Positions 16,793 through 26,479 are shown, numbered from the stretch's first letter. The stretch is DNA of 64,000 nucleotides from Flavobacterium silvisoli (GCF_004329815.1 NZ_SJPE01000002.1:62001-126000); one strand, 5' to 3'. Translations and numbers: made by a program. Notes: generated by a model from the sequence alone, not told the origin.

Positions 16793-18823
16793 ATGAAAAT
16801 CTTACAATTTCCATTAATTAAAATTTTTATCGGATTCCTATTGGGCATTCTTTTGTTCCGATTGATAAATCCGCAACCTATTTTTGTTTTTGGCAGTTTG
16901 GGAGTCTCGGTACTGACCTTGTCCGTTATTCATTATTACATTACAAGAAACAGCTCCCTTACATACTTATTCGGAGGTTTGGCATTATTTGCTTCGGTAA
17001 TGAGCGGCATGACCACAGCGTTGATTCATAAGGACTCATTTCGTCACAATCATTATACACATCAGATACTAGATTACGACAAAGAACATCAGCTCAAATT
17101 ATTGGTAAATGAAAAACTGAAAAGTACTCCGAAAAACAATCGATTCCTATGTTGGGCCAAAGAAGTTGACGCCAAAACGAGTTCGGGAAAAATCATTCTT
17201 AATGTGGCAAAGAAAGATTCATCTCCTAACATAAAAATTGGGCATATTCTCAAGGTTTCAGGAGTTGTTTATAAAAACGCTCAACCATTCAATCCCGGTT
17301 TGTTTGATTACAGTCGTTATCTTGAAAACCAGGAAATCTATGCTCAAATCTACTCTAAAAGCCATCAAATTAAACCAGAAAACTATGAACCGGGCATTTG
17401 GGCCTCCTTTTCTAATTTCAGAGAAACCATTATATCCAATCTGCGAAACTCACACATTTCTAAAGAAGAATTGAATGTGTTGAATGCCTTGATCCTGGGT
17501 CAACAACAAGACATTTCTCAGGAAACCCTGAAAGATTATCAATACGCAGGTGCCGTTCATGTTTTATCCGTTTCCGGGTTGCATGTGGGTTTCTTATGGA
17601 TGTTCATCACTTTTATCCTGAAACCTATCGGCAATTCAAAGAAGGGTGCTTTTTTGAAACTGGGAATCATACTCCTCTCGCTTTGGTCATTTGCAGTACT
17701 CGCCGGTTTATCTCCATCAATTGTTCGCTCGGTGACTATGTTTTCTTTTGTTGCCATTGGCACCCACTTGAAAAGAACGGTCAACATTTATCATACTTTA
17801 ATAGTCTCAATGTTCCTGATTCTGCTGTTCAAGCCGTCATTTTTATTTGATGTTGGGTTTCAATTGAGCTATTTGGCTTTATTTTTCATATTGTGGTTAG
17901 AACCGGTTTTATCTCAACTATGGCAGCCCAAAAACAGAATCATTCGCTACTGTTGGAATATACTAACTGTTTCATTTGCGGCTCAAATCGGAACCATGCC
18001 TTTAAGTATTTACTATTTTCATCAGTTCCCGGGTTTGTTTTTTATTACCAATCTGCTCATATTGCCTTTACTTGGATTTATTATGGGAATAGGGGTAATC
18101 GCTATTTTGACAGCCACCTTCCACACGGTTCCATTTTGGATAGTCAAACCATTGGAAGGACTAATTAGCTTACTCAATTTCCTTATTCATTGGGTGGCAT
18201 CTTTTGAAGGTTTTATCATTCGAAATATTTCCTTTTCTCAGGAAATGTTGGTTTGTTCTTATATAGCTCTTTTTTTACTGATTCTTTGGATAAAAACCCC
18301 GAGATTCAGGCACCTATTCTTTGCTTTATCAGGCATTATTGCATTACAGTTTTGTTTTATTTTTCAAAAACAGAACACACAGAATACCGAAGAATTAATC
18401 GTTTTCAACAGCAAAAAAAACACGATTCTGGTCGAAAGAAAAGGTGCAGAAGTAACCATTTACAGCAATGACAGCATACTAAATACTCTTGATAACAACC
18501 TGACAGTACAATCTTATTTAGTGGCAAATTTCTGCAAAACAAGCCAACGAAAATCACTAACTAACGTGCTGTTTTTCAAACAACAAAAAATATTGATTAT
18601 TGACGATTCTTGTGTATATCCAAGCCGGATAAATCCTGATATAATCATACTCATCCAATCGCCAAAACTCAATATGCAACGCCTATTGAATACCTATGAT
18701 CCCAAACAAATTATAGCTGACGGATCTAATTACAGAAGTTATGCAAAACTATGGGAATCGACCTGCCTGAAAGCAAAAATCCCTTTTCATTATACCAACG
18801 AAAAGGGATTTTGTAAACTATAA
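16793..18823 (+). CDS. comEC: ComEC/Rec2-type DNA-uptake channel protein
   Basis: Inner-membrane channel for uptake of single-stranded DNA in natural transformation. It has two N-terminal membrane segments, an OB-like DUF4131 region at about residues 95-210, then the Competence domain with LNALILGQQQ, HVLSVSGLHVGFLW, AGLSPSIVRSVTMFS, FLFDVGFQLSYLALF and about eight further membrane segments. The last 140 residues resemble the position and strand pattern of the metallo-beta-lactamase domain of longer ComEC proteins. They lack HxHxDH and the later VGHHGS-type motif, so no nuclease centre is visible. It has 676 residues. Its last codons contain a terminator-like hairpin. Confidence 0.93.
   Translation: MKILQFPLIKIFIGFLLGILLFRLINPQPIFVFGSLGVSVLTLSVIHYYITRNSSLTYLFGGLALFASVMSGMTTALIHKDSFRHNHYTHQILDYDKEHQLKLLVNEKLKSTPKNNRFLCWAKEVDAKTSSGKIILNVAKKDSSPNIKIGHILKVSGVVYKNAQPFNPGLFDYSRYLENQEIYAQIYSKSHQIKPENYEPGIWASFSNFRETIISNLRNSHISKEELNVLNALILGQQQDISQETLKDYQYAGAVHVLSVSGLHVGFLWMFITFILKPIGNSKKGAFLKLGIILLSLWSFAVLAGLSPSIVRSVTMFSFVAIGTHLKRTVNIYHTLIVSMFLILLFKPSFLFDVGFQLSYLALFFILWLEPVLSQLWQPKNRIIRYCWNILTVSFAAQIGTMPLSIYYFHQFPGLFFITNLLILPLLGFIMGIGVIAILTATFHTVPFWIVKPLEGLISLLNFLIHWVASFEGFIIRNISFSQEMLVCSYIALFLLILWIKTPRFRHLFFALSGIIALQFCFIFQKQNTQNTEELIVFNSKKNTILVERKGAEVTIYSNDSILNTLDNNLTVQSYLVANFCKTSQRKSLTNVLFFKQQKILIIDDSCVYPSRINPDIIILIQSPKLNMQRLLNTYDPKQIIADGSNYRSYAKLWESTCLKAKIPFHYTNEKGFCKL
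18776..18812. terminator. Hairpin inside the 3' end of comEC
   Basis: A perfect 13-bp stem AAAATCCCTTTTC / GAAAAGGGATTTT with an 11-nt loop lies entirely within the last 16 codons of comEC, ending 9 nt before the stop codon. The next gene is convergent and ends at 18835. It probably works as a bidirectional terminator, although the U-tract on the plus strand is short. Confidence 0.6.
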
Positions 18824-18834
18824 AAAGAAACTTA

Positions 18835-19299
18835 TTATTTCTTTTTTCCGAGAATCTGATCAGCTCCGGCTAACCAAACACTTGGTCCACCTGCTACATA
18901 ACCTGTACTTCCGAGTTTTTCAAGATTGATTTTACCGTCTTTTTTGGTAGCGTTTACAAACCAAACCGTTGGGTATCCCTGCACTCCGAATGTTTGTTGC
19001 AATTCTTGGTTTTGTCTTTGTATTTCAGGTTGCTGAGGAGTTCTTCTAGGGAAATCCAATTCAACTAAAACTACATTTTCTTTGGCCCATTTGGCAAATT
19101 CAGGAGTCTTTAGAACTTCTTTTTGTAAACGAATACACCAACCGCACCAATCGCTTCCGGTGAAAAACAACAATAATGGTTTTTTAGATTTTTTAGAAAT
19201 CTCCATGGCTTTGTTCATATCGGTTTGCCAGGTTAATTCTTGTGCTTGTATGGTTAACGAACCCAAGATTAAAAATAAGGTAATAGCTATTTTTTTCAT
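18835..19299 (-). CDS. Secreted thioredoxin-fold protein
   Basis: A thioredoxin_7-like exported protein, probably a periplasmic thiol reductase or isomerase. It has a signal peptide (cleavage expected after IQAQ near residue 20), then a thioredoxin fold with the redox motif Cys52-Gly-Trp-Cys55 in GSDWCGWC. The cis-Pro region is QGYPTVWF. I start it at the ATG at 19299; the frame extends upstream to 19347, but that would bury the signal peptide. 155 residues. It follows the POT transporter genes on the same strand with a 66-nt gap and no obvious terminator, so co-transcription is possible. Substrate unknown. Confidence 0.88.
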   Translation of the reverse strand: MKKIAITLFLILGSLTIQAQELTWQTDMNKAMEISKKSKKPLLLFFTGSDWCGWCIRLQKEVLKTPEFAKWAKENVVLVELDFPRRTPQQPEIQRQNQELQQTFGVQGYPTVWFVNATKKDGKINLEKLGSTGYVAGGPSVWLAGADQILGKKK

Positions 19300-19365
19300 T
19301 TTAAAATAATTGTATTTAATTATGTCTTTGGCAATCGTCAAAAACAATGCCGAAATTTAAGTATT

Positions 19366-20850
19366 TTATTTTACATCCTGCATCAATTTTTTCAGAAAAG
19401 GTGAAATCAGAATTAAAATTAATCCGGCAATTAAAGAATACATGGCTAATTGATAATAGCCTTCTGTATAAGACTGTAATTTTGACAACAAAGTTGCACC
19501 CTGATTAGATCTTGATATTTCAGCACCCAATTTTCCGGCTGCTAGCTGCCCGAAAGCACTCGCCAAAAACCACAATCCCATCATCATTCCGAATAGTTTT
19601 TTGGGCGATAATTTGGTGATAATTGACATTCCAATCGGCCCTAAACAAAGCTCACCAATAGTGGTAACAAAATAGGCCAGTGTAAAGATGTTCAAAGAAG
19701 TTATTCCTTCTGCATTGGCAAAAAACTTAGTATAATAAAAGATAAAAAATGAAGCGGATAAGAATAAAAATCCGATTCCAAATTTAATCAGAGTATTGGG
19801 TTCTAATTTCTTTTTGGCCAACCATAACCACAACAATCCTATAATTGGACTTAAAACAATTACAAAAAAAGTATTTGAACTGTTGTTTACAACATTGGGG
19901 TCAATTGTAAAGCCCAGTAAATTACTATTCAAATTGTCTTTGGCAAATAAGGATAACGAGCCGCCGCTTTGCTCATAAATGGCGTTAAACAAAAAGTAAA
20001 AGAAGATAAACGAAAACGCAGCGATCAATTTTTTCTTTTGACTGGCACTGGCCAACTTTATCAATTCGTAAATAAAATAACCGACAGCTATGATGCCGAT
20101 GGTATACATAAAATAGTCGGTGTAATCGGTATTTTTAACCATTATGAAAATAAACGGAATGCTCAACAACGACCCCAAATAAACGGCTATTTCTCTGATT
20201 TGTCTTTTAGATTTTGGAAGTTGCACCAATGGAGAATCGCCTATTGGCCCCAAGTGCTTTTTGGTAAATAAGAAAGTAAGTAAACCGGCAGTCATTACAA
20301 TGGCTGCAGCTAAAAAGCATAAACTCCACGAATAATATTTACCAAGAAAAATACACAAAGCGCCTCCAAAAAGACCTCCGATATTTATCCCGGCATAAAA
20401 CATTCCGTAACCCGCATCTCTTCTTGGATCTTTTTCGTGATACAACTCACCCACCATAGAAGAAATATTAGGTTTAAAAAAGCCTGTTCCTATGATAGAA
20501 AAAGCAATACCATAATAAAACATGTGTTGCGGAGCGAACGCTATGAGTAAGTTACCCAATATCATCACTATACCTCCAAAAAAAAGTGACTTTCTGAAGC
20601 CTAAAACTTTGTCTGCAAAGATTCCTCCGATAAAAGTAAAAGCGTATACAAAAGCCTGTATAGCACCGTATTGTAAATTGGCTGCATCATCCTTTAAAAG
20701 CAGTTGATCTACCATGAAGAAGGTAAGTACTCCGCGCATGCCATAAAAGCAAAAGCGTTCCCACATTTCTACGGTAAACAAATACCAGAGTTGTTTTGGG
20801 TACTTTCCTTCAAAATTTTGAATTTGTTCCAGTGTTAATTTATTTTCCAT
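19366..20850 (-). CDS. POT/PTR2 family proton-coupled peptide transporter (first of three)
   Basis: Major-facilitator transporter for di- and tripeptides. The ExxER proton-coupling motif is present as EMWERFCFYGMRG near residue 28. The PTR2 signature is GMFYAGINIGG, and the later GELCLGPIGMSIITKLSP is the conserved TM10 region. It has 494 residues with about 12-14 membrane helices. It lies 4 nt after the second transporter gene, so the two are co-transcribed. Peptide rather than nitrate use is supported by the adjacent dipeptidyl-peptidase gene, but substrate preference is inference. Confidence 0.93.
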   Translation of the reverse strand: MENKLTLEQIQNFEGKYPKQLWYLFTVEMWERFCFYGMRGVLTFFMVDQLLLKDDAANLQYGAIQAFVYAFTFIGGIFADKVLGFRKSLFFGGIVMILGNLLIAFAPQHMFYYGIAFSIIGTGFFKPNISSMVGELYHEKDPRRDAGYGMFYAGINIGGLFGGALCIFLGKYYSWSLCFLAAAIVMTAGLLTFLFTKKHLGPIGDSPLVQLPKSKRQIREIAVYLGSLLSIPFIFIMVKNTDYTDYFMYTIGIIAVGYFIYELIKLASASQKKKLIAAFSFIFFYFLFNAIYEQSGGSLSLFAKDNLNSNLLGFTIDPNVVNNSSNTFFVIVLSPIIGLLWLWLAKKKLEPNTLIKFGIGFLFLSASFFIFYYTKFFANAEGITSLNIFTLAYFVTTIGELCLGPIGMSIITKLSPKKLFGMMMGLWFLASAFGQLAAGKLGAEISRSNQGATLLSKLQSYTEGYYQLAMYSLIAGLILILISPFLKKLMQDVK

Positions 20851-20854
20851 TTTA

Positions 20855-22513
20855 TTAATTTATTCCTTTTTCTTGCATTACTTTATTTAATTTTTTCACC
20901 AAAACAAACATCAATAAGGTGGCAAACATCAGCAAACCGAAATTCACCCAAAAAAAGTCGGCTTTGTTATCATACGTGTCCCACATACTGGCTAAAACTC
21001 CACTGAGTTTGTTCCCGATGGATGTGGATAAAAACCAACCTCCCATCATCAATGCGGTGATATTTTTAGGTGACAATTTGGATACTATGGATAATCCCAT
21101 CGGACTCAAGAACAATTCTCCAATAGTGATGATACCATAATTGGCTACCAGCCACCACACCGAGACTTTCTCCGTTCCGTTATTCCCTATTTCGACCGCA
21201 GCAACCATTACCAATACTGACAAAGCAGAGATTAACAAACCAAAAGCAATTTTAGTTGGGGTACTCGGCTCCTTTTTTCTGGATCTTAAGAAAGTGAAAA
21301 AAGCCACGACCAAAGGCGTCAGTATAATGACCCAACCCGGATTGATGGATTGGCTCAAATTGGTAGCCCAAAGCGACACTTTAGCCCCCTCTGCCGGTTT
21401 TTTGCTTTCTTCTACATTTCGGAAGTACAGCGGATAGTTCACCTCTTTTTTGACTACGCCGTTTTCTTTTTGCAGTCGGAAATTATGATCGTATAATTCG
21501 ATGGAATCTTTTTTAAACTCGACTTCTTTGGACAGTTTCAAGGCACTGAAAACGGTTTGCGAGGTCCCCGTGACTTCACGGTCAGTATATCGGTCAGCCC
21601 AAGTGGTAAGCGCGGAACCGTTCAATTTGAATACGGCCCAAAACAAAATCACCACCGCAAAAATAGCCAACAAGGCCCCTATCGGTCTTTTATCTTCGGT
21701 CTTGGCTTTAAAATACAAACTTCCGTAAAAGAAGATGACCGGTATACAAGCAAAAATAAAGGCATCGGTACTGTCGGAACCAAAGATATAGCTATCCGGA
21801 TTGGCCTCCGATTGCACGCCCTTAAGCAACCAACCGATGACTCCAAAAATCACCGAGGGCAATAAGATGAAAAGAACAATTTTATAAAACGGCATATCAC
21901 CTTCCTGCACGCCTTTTTTCTCGGTTTTAGTACCATAATGTTTGGTACCCAACAAGAATACAATCACTCCGATAAACATTCCGACACCGGCAGCCATAAA
22001 CGCATAGTGCCAGCCCAAAAGGATTTGCAATGCGGCTCCGAAGAAGTTACAGATAAAGGCCCCTACATTGATTCCCATGTAAAAGATATTGTATCCTTCA
22101 TCTTTCTTTTCTTTGTATTGGTCTTCGTTGTAAAAATTACCCAAAAGGGTGGAAATATTGGGTTTGAAAAAACCGTTTCCAACAATGACCAACGTCATGG
22201 CTACGTACAACATCGTAAGACTGTGGATGCCCATCATAAAGTAGCCAACCCCCATCATGACTCCTCCGAGTACAATAGATTTTTTATAACCCAGATAACG
22301 ATCGGCGACTAACCCGCCAACGAACGGCGTCAGGAAGACCAACGCGATGAAAGTACCATATAAATCAGAGGCTTCCTTCTCGGTCATGGCAAACCCTGCC
22401 TCAACGTCTTTCAGGTAAAGCGTAAAAATACCAATCATTAAATAATAACCGAATCGTTCCCACATCTCGGAAAGAAACAAATAAGGGAGTGCTTTAGGAT
22501 GACTTTTCCACAT
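20855..22513 (-). CDS. POT/PTR2 family peptide transporter with an extended loop (second of three)
   Basis: Same family as its neighbours: EMWERFGYYLMIG near residue 17, NIFYMGINVGAF, and GELFLSPMGLSIVSKLSP. It has 552 residues, about 50 longer than the flanking paralogues. The excess is a hydrophilic insertion after WADRYTDR, roughly residues 310-385, where the other two have only a short loop. By topology it should face the periplasm. The YYG of the usual ERFxYYG is YYL here. It is the promoter-proximal gene of a two-gene unit and follows the terminator of the third transporter. Confidence 0.92.
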   Translation of the reverse strand: MWKSHPKALPYLFLSEMWERFGYYLMIGIFTLYLKDVEAGFAMTEKEASDLYGTFIALVFLTPFVGGLVADRYLGYKKSIVLGGVMMGVGYFMMGIHSLTMLYVAMTLVIVGNGFFKPNISTLLGNFYNEDQYKEKKDEGYNIFYMGINVGAFICNFFGAALQILLGWHYAFMAAGVGMFIGVIVFLLGTKHYGTKTEKKGVQEGDMPFYKIVLFILLPSVIFGVIGWLLKGVQSEANPDSYIFGSDSTDAFIFACIPVIFFYGSLYFKAKTEDKRPIGALLAIFAVVILFWAVFKLNGSALTTWADRYTDREVTGTSQTVFSALKLSKEVEFKKDSIELYDHNFRLQKENGVVKKEVNYPLYFRNVEESKKPAEGAKVSLWATNLSQSINPGWVIILTPLVVAFFTFLRSRKKEPSTPTKIAFGLLISALSVLVMVAAVEIGNNGTEKVSVWWLVANYGIITIGELFLSPMGLSIVSKLSPKNITALMMGGWFLSTSIGNKLSGVLASMWDTYDNKADFFWVNFGLLMFATLLMFVLVKKLNKVMQEKGIN

Positions 22514-22526
22514 ATATTACAGATTT

Positions 22527-22562
22527 AAAAAAACAAACCTACAAGGAATTCTTGTAGGTTTG
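22527..22562 (-). terminator. Minus-strand terminator after the third POT gene
   Basis: A 12-bp perfect stem CAAACCTACAAG / CTTGTAGGTTTG around GAATT, followed on the minus strand by seven Ts. It separates the dipeptidyl-peptidase-POT unit from the two POT genes downstream. Confidence 0.85.
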
Positions 22563-22587
22563 AAAGATATAAAATATTTTTAACTAA

Positions 22588-24105
22588 TTAGTGTCCTACT
22601 TCTACAGCACCTTCCACGTGGTCATTGTGCATACGTTTTTCAAGCCAAGAGCTCAATACAAACAAAATGGCAGCGGCAACACCCGACATGATTATGAACA
22701 GCACAAAAAACTCGTACAAGTTAGTGATTTGAAAACCAAGAAAATGAGTAGCTCCACCTGTCCCGTCTTCACCACCTGGTATAAGGGCACTCAACGTTCC
22801 GGCAAATTTGTTGGCTGCGGCATTGGCTAGGAACCATGTTCCCATCATCAAAGACGACAAACGCAAAGGCGCTAATTTGGAAACCATTGACAAACCAATT
22901 GGCGACAAACACAATTCTCCCATCGTGTGAATTACATATAATGAAAACAACCACCACATAGATACTTTATCGCCAACACCTAATCCTTTTACAGCAATAG
23001 CAATTACTACATAACCTAAGGCCACCAAACCAAGACCGATAGCCATTTTCTTAGGAGAAGACGGTTCTAATTTTCTGGCGTATAAGAATCCCCAGATGAT
23101 GGTGAATATAGGAGCTAAAGAAATAACCGCTAACGGATTTACCGATTGGAACCAGCTGGCAGGAATTTCAAAACCAAAAAAGTTTCTGTCGGTTTGTCTG
23201 TCGGCAAACAAGGTTAAAGAAGCACCAGCTTGTTCGAAAGCACCCCAGAAGAAAATCACAAAAAATGCCAAAATGAAAATAACAGTAATTCTTTGTGTTT
23301 CTATTTTGGTTAAACTTTTATCGCTGAAAATAATAATCGGCATGGCAATCATAGCGCCATAAATAAAATAGCTGATGATGTCAATATCACTTTTGAACAT
23401 TTGTTTGAAATTCAACATAAAGAAGATGATGGCAATTGAACCGATAATCATTCCGATGCTTTTTCCGTCTAATTTTTTTACCGGAAGACCAATCTCTTTG
23501 CCTTCTTCAGAAACAAGAAATTTCTTTTGCCCAAATATAAAAGCAACCAATCCCAACAACATTCCTACTCCGGCTGCTAAGAATCCCCATTTGAAATCCA
23601 TCGAACCACAAACTAAAGGCGAAAAGAATGCTCCCAAGTTAATTCCCATATAGAAAATAGTGAAAGCACTGTCAATTCTTCTGTCGTTGGCAGGATATAA
23701 CTGTCCTACCATTGTAGAAATATTCGGTTTAAAGAATCCGTTACCAATAATGATGGCTGTAAGTCCCATCCACATGATGGCTACTCCGCCGTTAGCTCCT
23801 ACAGAGGCACTAAAAAACATACAGAACTGTCCGATGGCCATTAGCAATCCTCCGATAACAATACTTCTTCTGTTTCCTAAAAATTTATCGCAAAGATAGC
23901 CTCCTAAAAGTGGCGTTAAATAAACCAACCCTGTATAACTTCCGTAAATTTCGGACGCATCGGCATCTTTCATCAACAATACTTTGGTCATAAACAGAAT
24001 GAAGATGGCTCTCATTCCATAGTAACTGAATCGCTCCCACATTTCTGTGAAGAATAGGAAGTATAATCCTTTAGGATGTCCAGTTTTCGCTTTAGTTTCA
24101 CTCAT
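22588..24105 (-). CDS. POT/PTR2 family peptide transporter (third of three)
   Basis: Proton-coupled oligopeptide transporter of 505 residues with EMWERFSYYGMRA near residue 21, the signature TIFYMGINLGAFFSP, and GELCLSPIGLSMVSKLAP. All the features needed for proton coupling (ExxER) are intact. It follows the dipeptidyl-peptidase gene by 26 nt and ends at a strong terminator, so enzyme and transporter form one transcription unit: peptides released in the periplasm could be taken up by the co-expressed carrier. Confidence 0.94.
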   Translation of the reverse strand: MSETKAKTGHPKGLYFLFFTEMWERFSYYGMRAIFILFMTKVLLMKDADASEIYGSYTGLVYLTPLLGGYLCDKFLGNRRSIVIGGLLMAIGQFCMFFSASVGANGGVAIMWMGLTAIIIGNGFFKPNISTMVGQLYPANDRRIDSAFTIFYMGINLGAFFSPLVCGSMDFKWGFLAAGVGMLLGLVAFIFGQKKFLVSEEGKEIGLPVKKLDGKSIGMIIGSIAIIFFMLNFKQMFKSDIDIISYFIYGAMIAMPIIIFSDKSLTKIETQRITVIFILAFFVIFFWGAFEQAGASLTLFADRQTDRNFFGFEIPASWFQSVNPLAVISLAPIFTIIWGFLYARKLEPSSPKKMAIGLGLVALGYVVIAIAVKGLGVGDKVSMWWLFSLYVIHTMGELCLSPIGLSMVSKLAPLRLSSLMMGTWFLANAAANKFAGTLSALIPGGEDGTGGATHFLGFQITNLYEFFVLFIIMSGVAAAILFVLSSWLEKRMHNDHVEGAVEVGH

Positions 24106-24131
24106 AATTATAGTTTTAATTTATTTTGGTT

Positions 24132-26300
24132 TTATAGTTTCTCTTTGATGAAAGCAGTCATTTTGTTGAACAACTGAATTCGGGTTTTGCCACCGTAAAT
24201 TCCATGATTTTTATCGGGATAAATGGCCCAGTCAAACTGTTTGTTGGCTTGCACCAAGGCTTCAATCATTTGCATACTGTTTTGTACATGCACGTTATCA
24301 TCGGCACTACCATGAATTAACAAATAATTACCTTTCAGTTTTGACACGAAATTAATCGGCGAGTTGTCATCATAACCATTGGCATTTTCCTGTGGTGTCT
24401 GCAAATAACGCTCGGTGTAAATACTGTCGTAAAAACGCCAATTAGTAACCGGAGCCACCGCTATAGCCATTTTAAATACATCGGATCCTTTTAAAATACA
24501 GTTGCTCGACATAAATCCGCCGTAAGACCAGCCAAATATACCTATTCTGGTTTTATCTACATACGAATAATTTCCGATGACTTTGGCCGCATCAATTTGG
24601 TCTTCTACTTCTAATTTTCCCAATTGTTTTTGCGTACATTTTTTGAAAGCCGCTCCTTTGAATCCGGTACCTCTTCCGTCAACACAAACTGTGATGTATC
24701 CTTGTTGTGAAAGCATCATAAACCAGTAATCATTGGTATCTAACCAGTCATTGGCCACTTGCTGTGAACCCGGTCCCGAATATTGGTACATGAAAACCGG
24801 ATATTTTTTATTGGCATCAAAGTCTTTGGGTTTAATCATCCAAGCGTTCAACTTGTTGCCTTTTTCGGTAGTCAATTCGAAAAATTCTTTGGTGGGCAAA
24901 TCGTATTTTTTCAGTTTTTCGGTCAAAGCAGTGTTGTCTACTATTGGCTGTACAACTTTACCGCTGGAAGCCGAGTTCAAAGTATAGGTTGGCGGCGTAG
25001 TGGCATTAGAAAATGTATTGATGAAATATTGAAAATTAGGGCTAAATATTGCTCCGTTCGTACCGTTTTTCTCGGATAACTTCACTTTCTTTTTTCCGTC
25101 TAAACCAATTTTATAGATATCTCTGACTGTTGAGCCATTCTCGGTAGACTGGTAAAAAACAGTTTTTGTTTTTTCGTCTAAACCGTAATAAGCGGTTACT
25201 TCCCAATTGCCTTTGGTAACCTGACTTTTGAGTTTTCCGGTTTTGTCGTACCAATAAATGTGATTGAATCCGTCTTTTTCGCTGGTCCAGATAAAACTGT
25301 TGTCTTTCAGAAAAGTCAAATTATCGGTTACATCTACATAGGCATTGTCTTTTTCATTCAAAACTACTTTGGCGGCGGCAGTAGTTCCGTCAATAAATAA
25401 CAAATCCAAATTATCCTGATGACGATTCAATACCTGAGCAGAGAGCACATTGGCATCATTAGTCCATTTCATTCGGGCAATGTAAAAGTCATTATAGTTA
25501 CCCAGATTTACAGGCTTTGTAGCATTATTGTTTACATCGTATAAAAACAAAGAAACCAGCGCATTTTTTTCTCCGGCCTTCGGATATTTAAATGTTTCTA
25601 CCGTTGGATACAAATCCTTTTTAAAAATATTCATCGAAAACTCGGGCACTTCGGTTTCGTCAAAACGAATATAAGCCAGTTTTTTGCTGTCGGCGCTCCA
25701 ATCAAAAGCTCTCACGAAAGCAAATTCTTCTTCATAAACCCAGTCGGTAATTCCGTTGATGATGCTGTTCTTCTTTCCGTCAGTGGTAATTTGAGTCGTT
25801 TTTTTAGAAGCAATATTGTAAATAAAAAGATTGTTTTCTTTTGCAAAAGCTATTTTAGTCCCGTCGGGCGAAAAAGTAGGTTCCTGCACCTGTGTCAACA
25901 CTTTGGTGAGTTGTTTTGTAGCTATAGTGTACAAAAAGAAATCGGCCGTAAACGAATGTCGGTAAATCTGATTGGTATTGTTGGCAATCAAAATTTGCTT
26001 TTCATCACTGCTGAAGGTGTAGCTGTCAATGCCATCGGCCAATTCGCTAAAATCTTTAGTATCGATTAATGTGGCTACTTTTTTCAAGGTGGCGTAGTCG
26101 TACAAATCAATCTGCATACTTCGCGCAGATCGGTCAAAATTAAGCACCGTGTACTGATTGGTATTTTTCAGTGCCTGAAGTTCATCCATACCTTGTGCTC
26201 TGAAAGCTCCGGTATAAATTTCTTCAACAGTAAGTTTTTGTTGCGCAACCAGTGAAAAACAAGACAGAAAAAACAGGATAAGTAATTGCTTTGATTTCAT
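24132..26300 (-). CDS. Dipeptidyl-peptidase IV-like prolyl oligopeptidase (S9B)
   Basis: Exported serine peptidase that releases N-terminal dipeptides, usually with Pro or Ala in position 2. It has a signal peptide ending near SLVAQQ (about residue 21), then a beta-propeller with DPPIV_N features (YEEEFAFVRAFDWSADSKKLAYIRFDE carries the substrate amino-terminus-binding Glu-Glu), then the alpha/beta hydrolase domain. The catalytic triad is visible: Ser592 in GWSYGG, Asp in HGSADDNVH, His in DKNHGI. 722 residues, the usual length. It is the first gene of an operon with a POT transporter. Confidence 0.95.
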   Translation of the reverse strand: MKSKQLLILFFLSCFSLVAQQKLTVEEIYTGAFRAQGMDELQALKNTNQYTVLNFDRSARSMQIDLYDYATLKKVATLIDTKDFSELADGIDSYTFSSDEKQILIANNTNQIYRHSFTADFFLYTIATKQLTKVLTQVQEPTFSPDGTKIAFAKENNLFIYNIASKKTTQITTDGKKNSIINGITDWVYEEEFAFVRAFDWSADSKKLAYIRFDETEVPEFSMNIFKKDLYPTVETFKYPKAGEKNALVSLFLYDVNNNATKPVNLGNYNDFYIARMKWTNDANVLSAQVLNRHQDNLDLLFIDGTTAAAKVVLNEKDNAYVDVTDNLTFLKDNSFIWTSEKDGFNHIYWYDKTGKLKSQVTKGNWEVTAYYGLDEKTKTVFYQSTENGSTVRDIYKIGLDGKKKVKLSEKNGTNGAIFSPNFQYFINTFSNATTPPTYTLNSASSGKVVQPIVDNTALTEKLKKYDLPTKEFFELTTEKGNKLNAWMIKPKDFDANKKYPVFMYQYSGPGSQQVANDWLDTNDYWFMMLSQQGYITVCVDGRGTGFKGAAFKKCTQKQLGKLEVEDQIDAAKVIGNYSYVDKTRIGIFGWSYGGFMSSNCILKGSDVFKMAIAVAPVTNWRFYDSIYTERYLQTPQENANGYDDNSPINFVSKLKGNYLLIHGSADDNVHVQNSMQMIEALVQANKQFDWAIYPDKNHGIYGGKTRIQLFNKMTAFIKEKL

Positions 26301-26479
26301 TTTTAGGATTGATTATAAAAAGCCGTCAATTTTAGTGAAAATTTTACAATTACCATTCACTTTTTGTGTTAAATGCTATTTGAAGCTGCTGCCAGAATGA
26401 GAAAAGTAAGGTTTGAAGCGCGTTTAAATTTAATTTATTGTTGTATACTTGTTTCGCAAACCCTTAGCATCAAAACTCT

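Noticed and set aside
21938..22312. 124-codon plus-strand frame inside the second POT gene
   Set aside because: Rich in His, Lys and Asp by reverse reading of hydrophobic codons; the transporter on the minus strand explains it.
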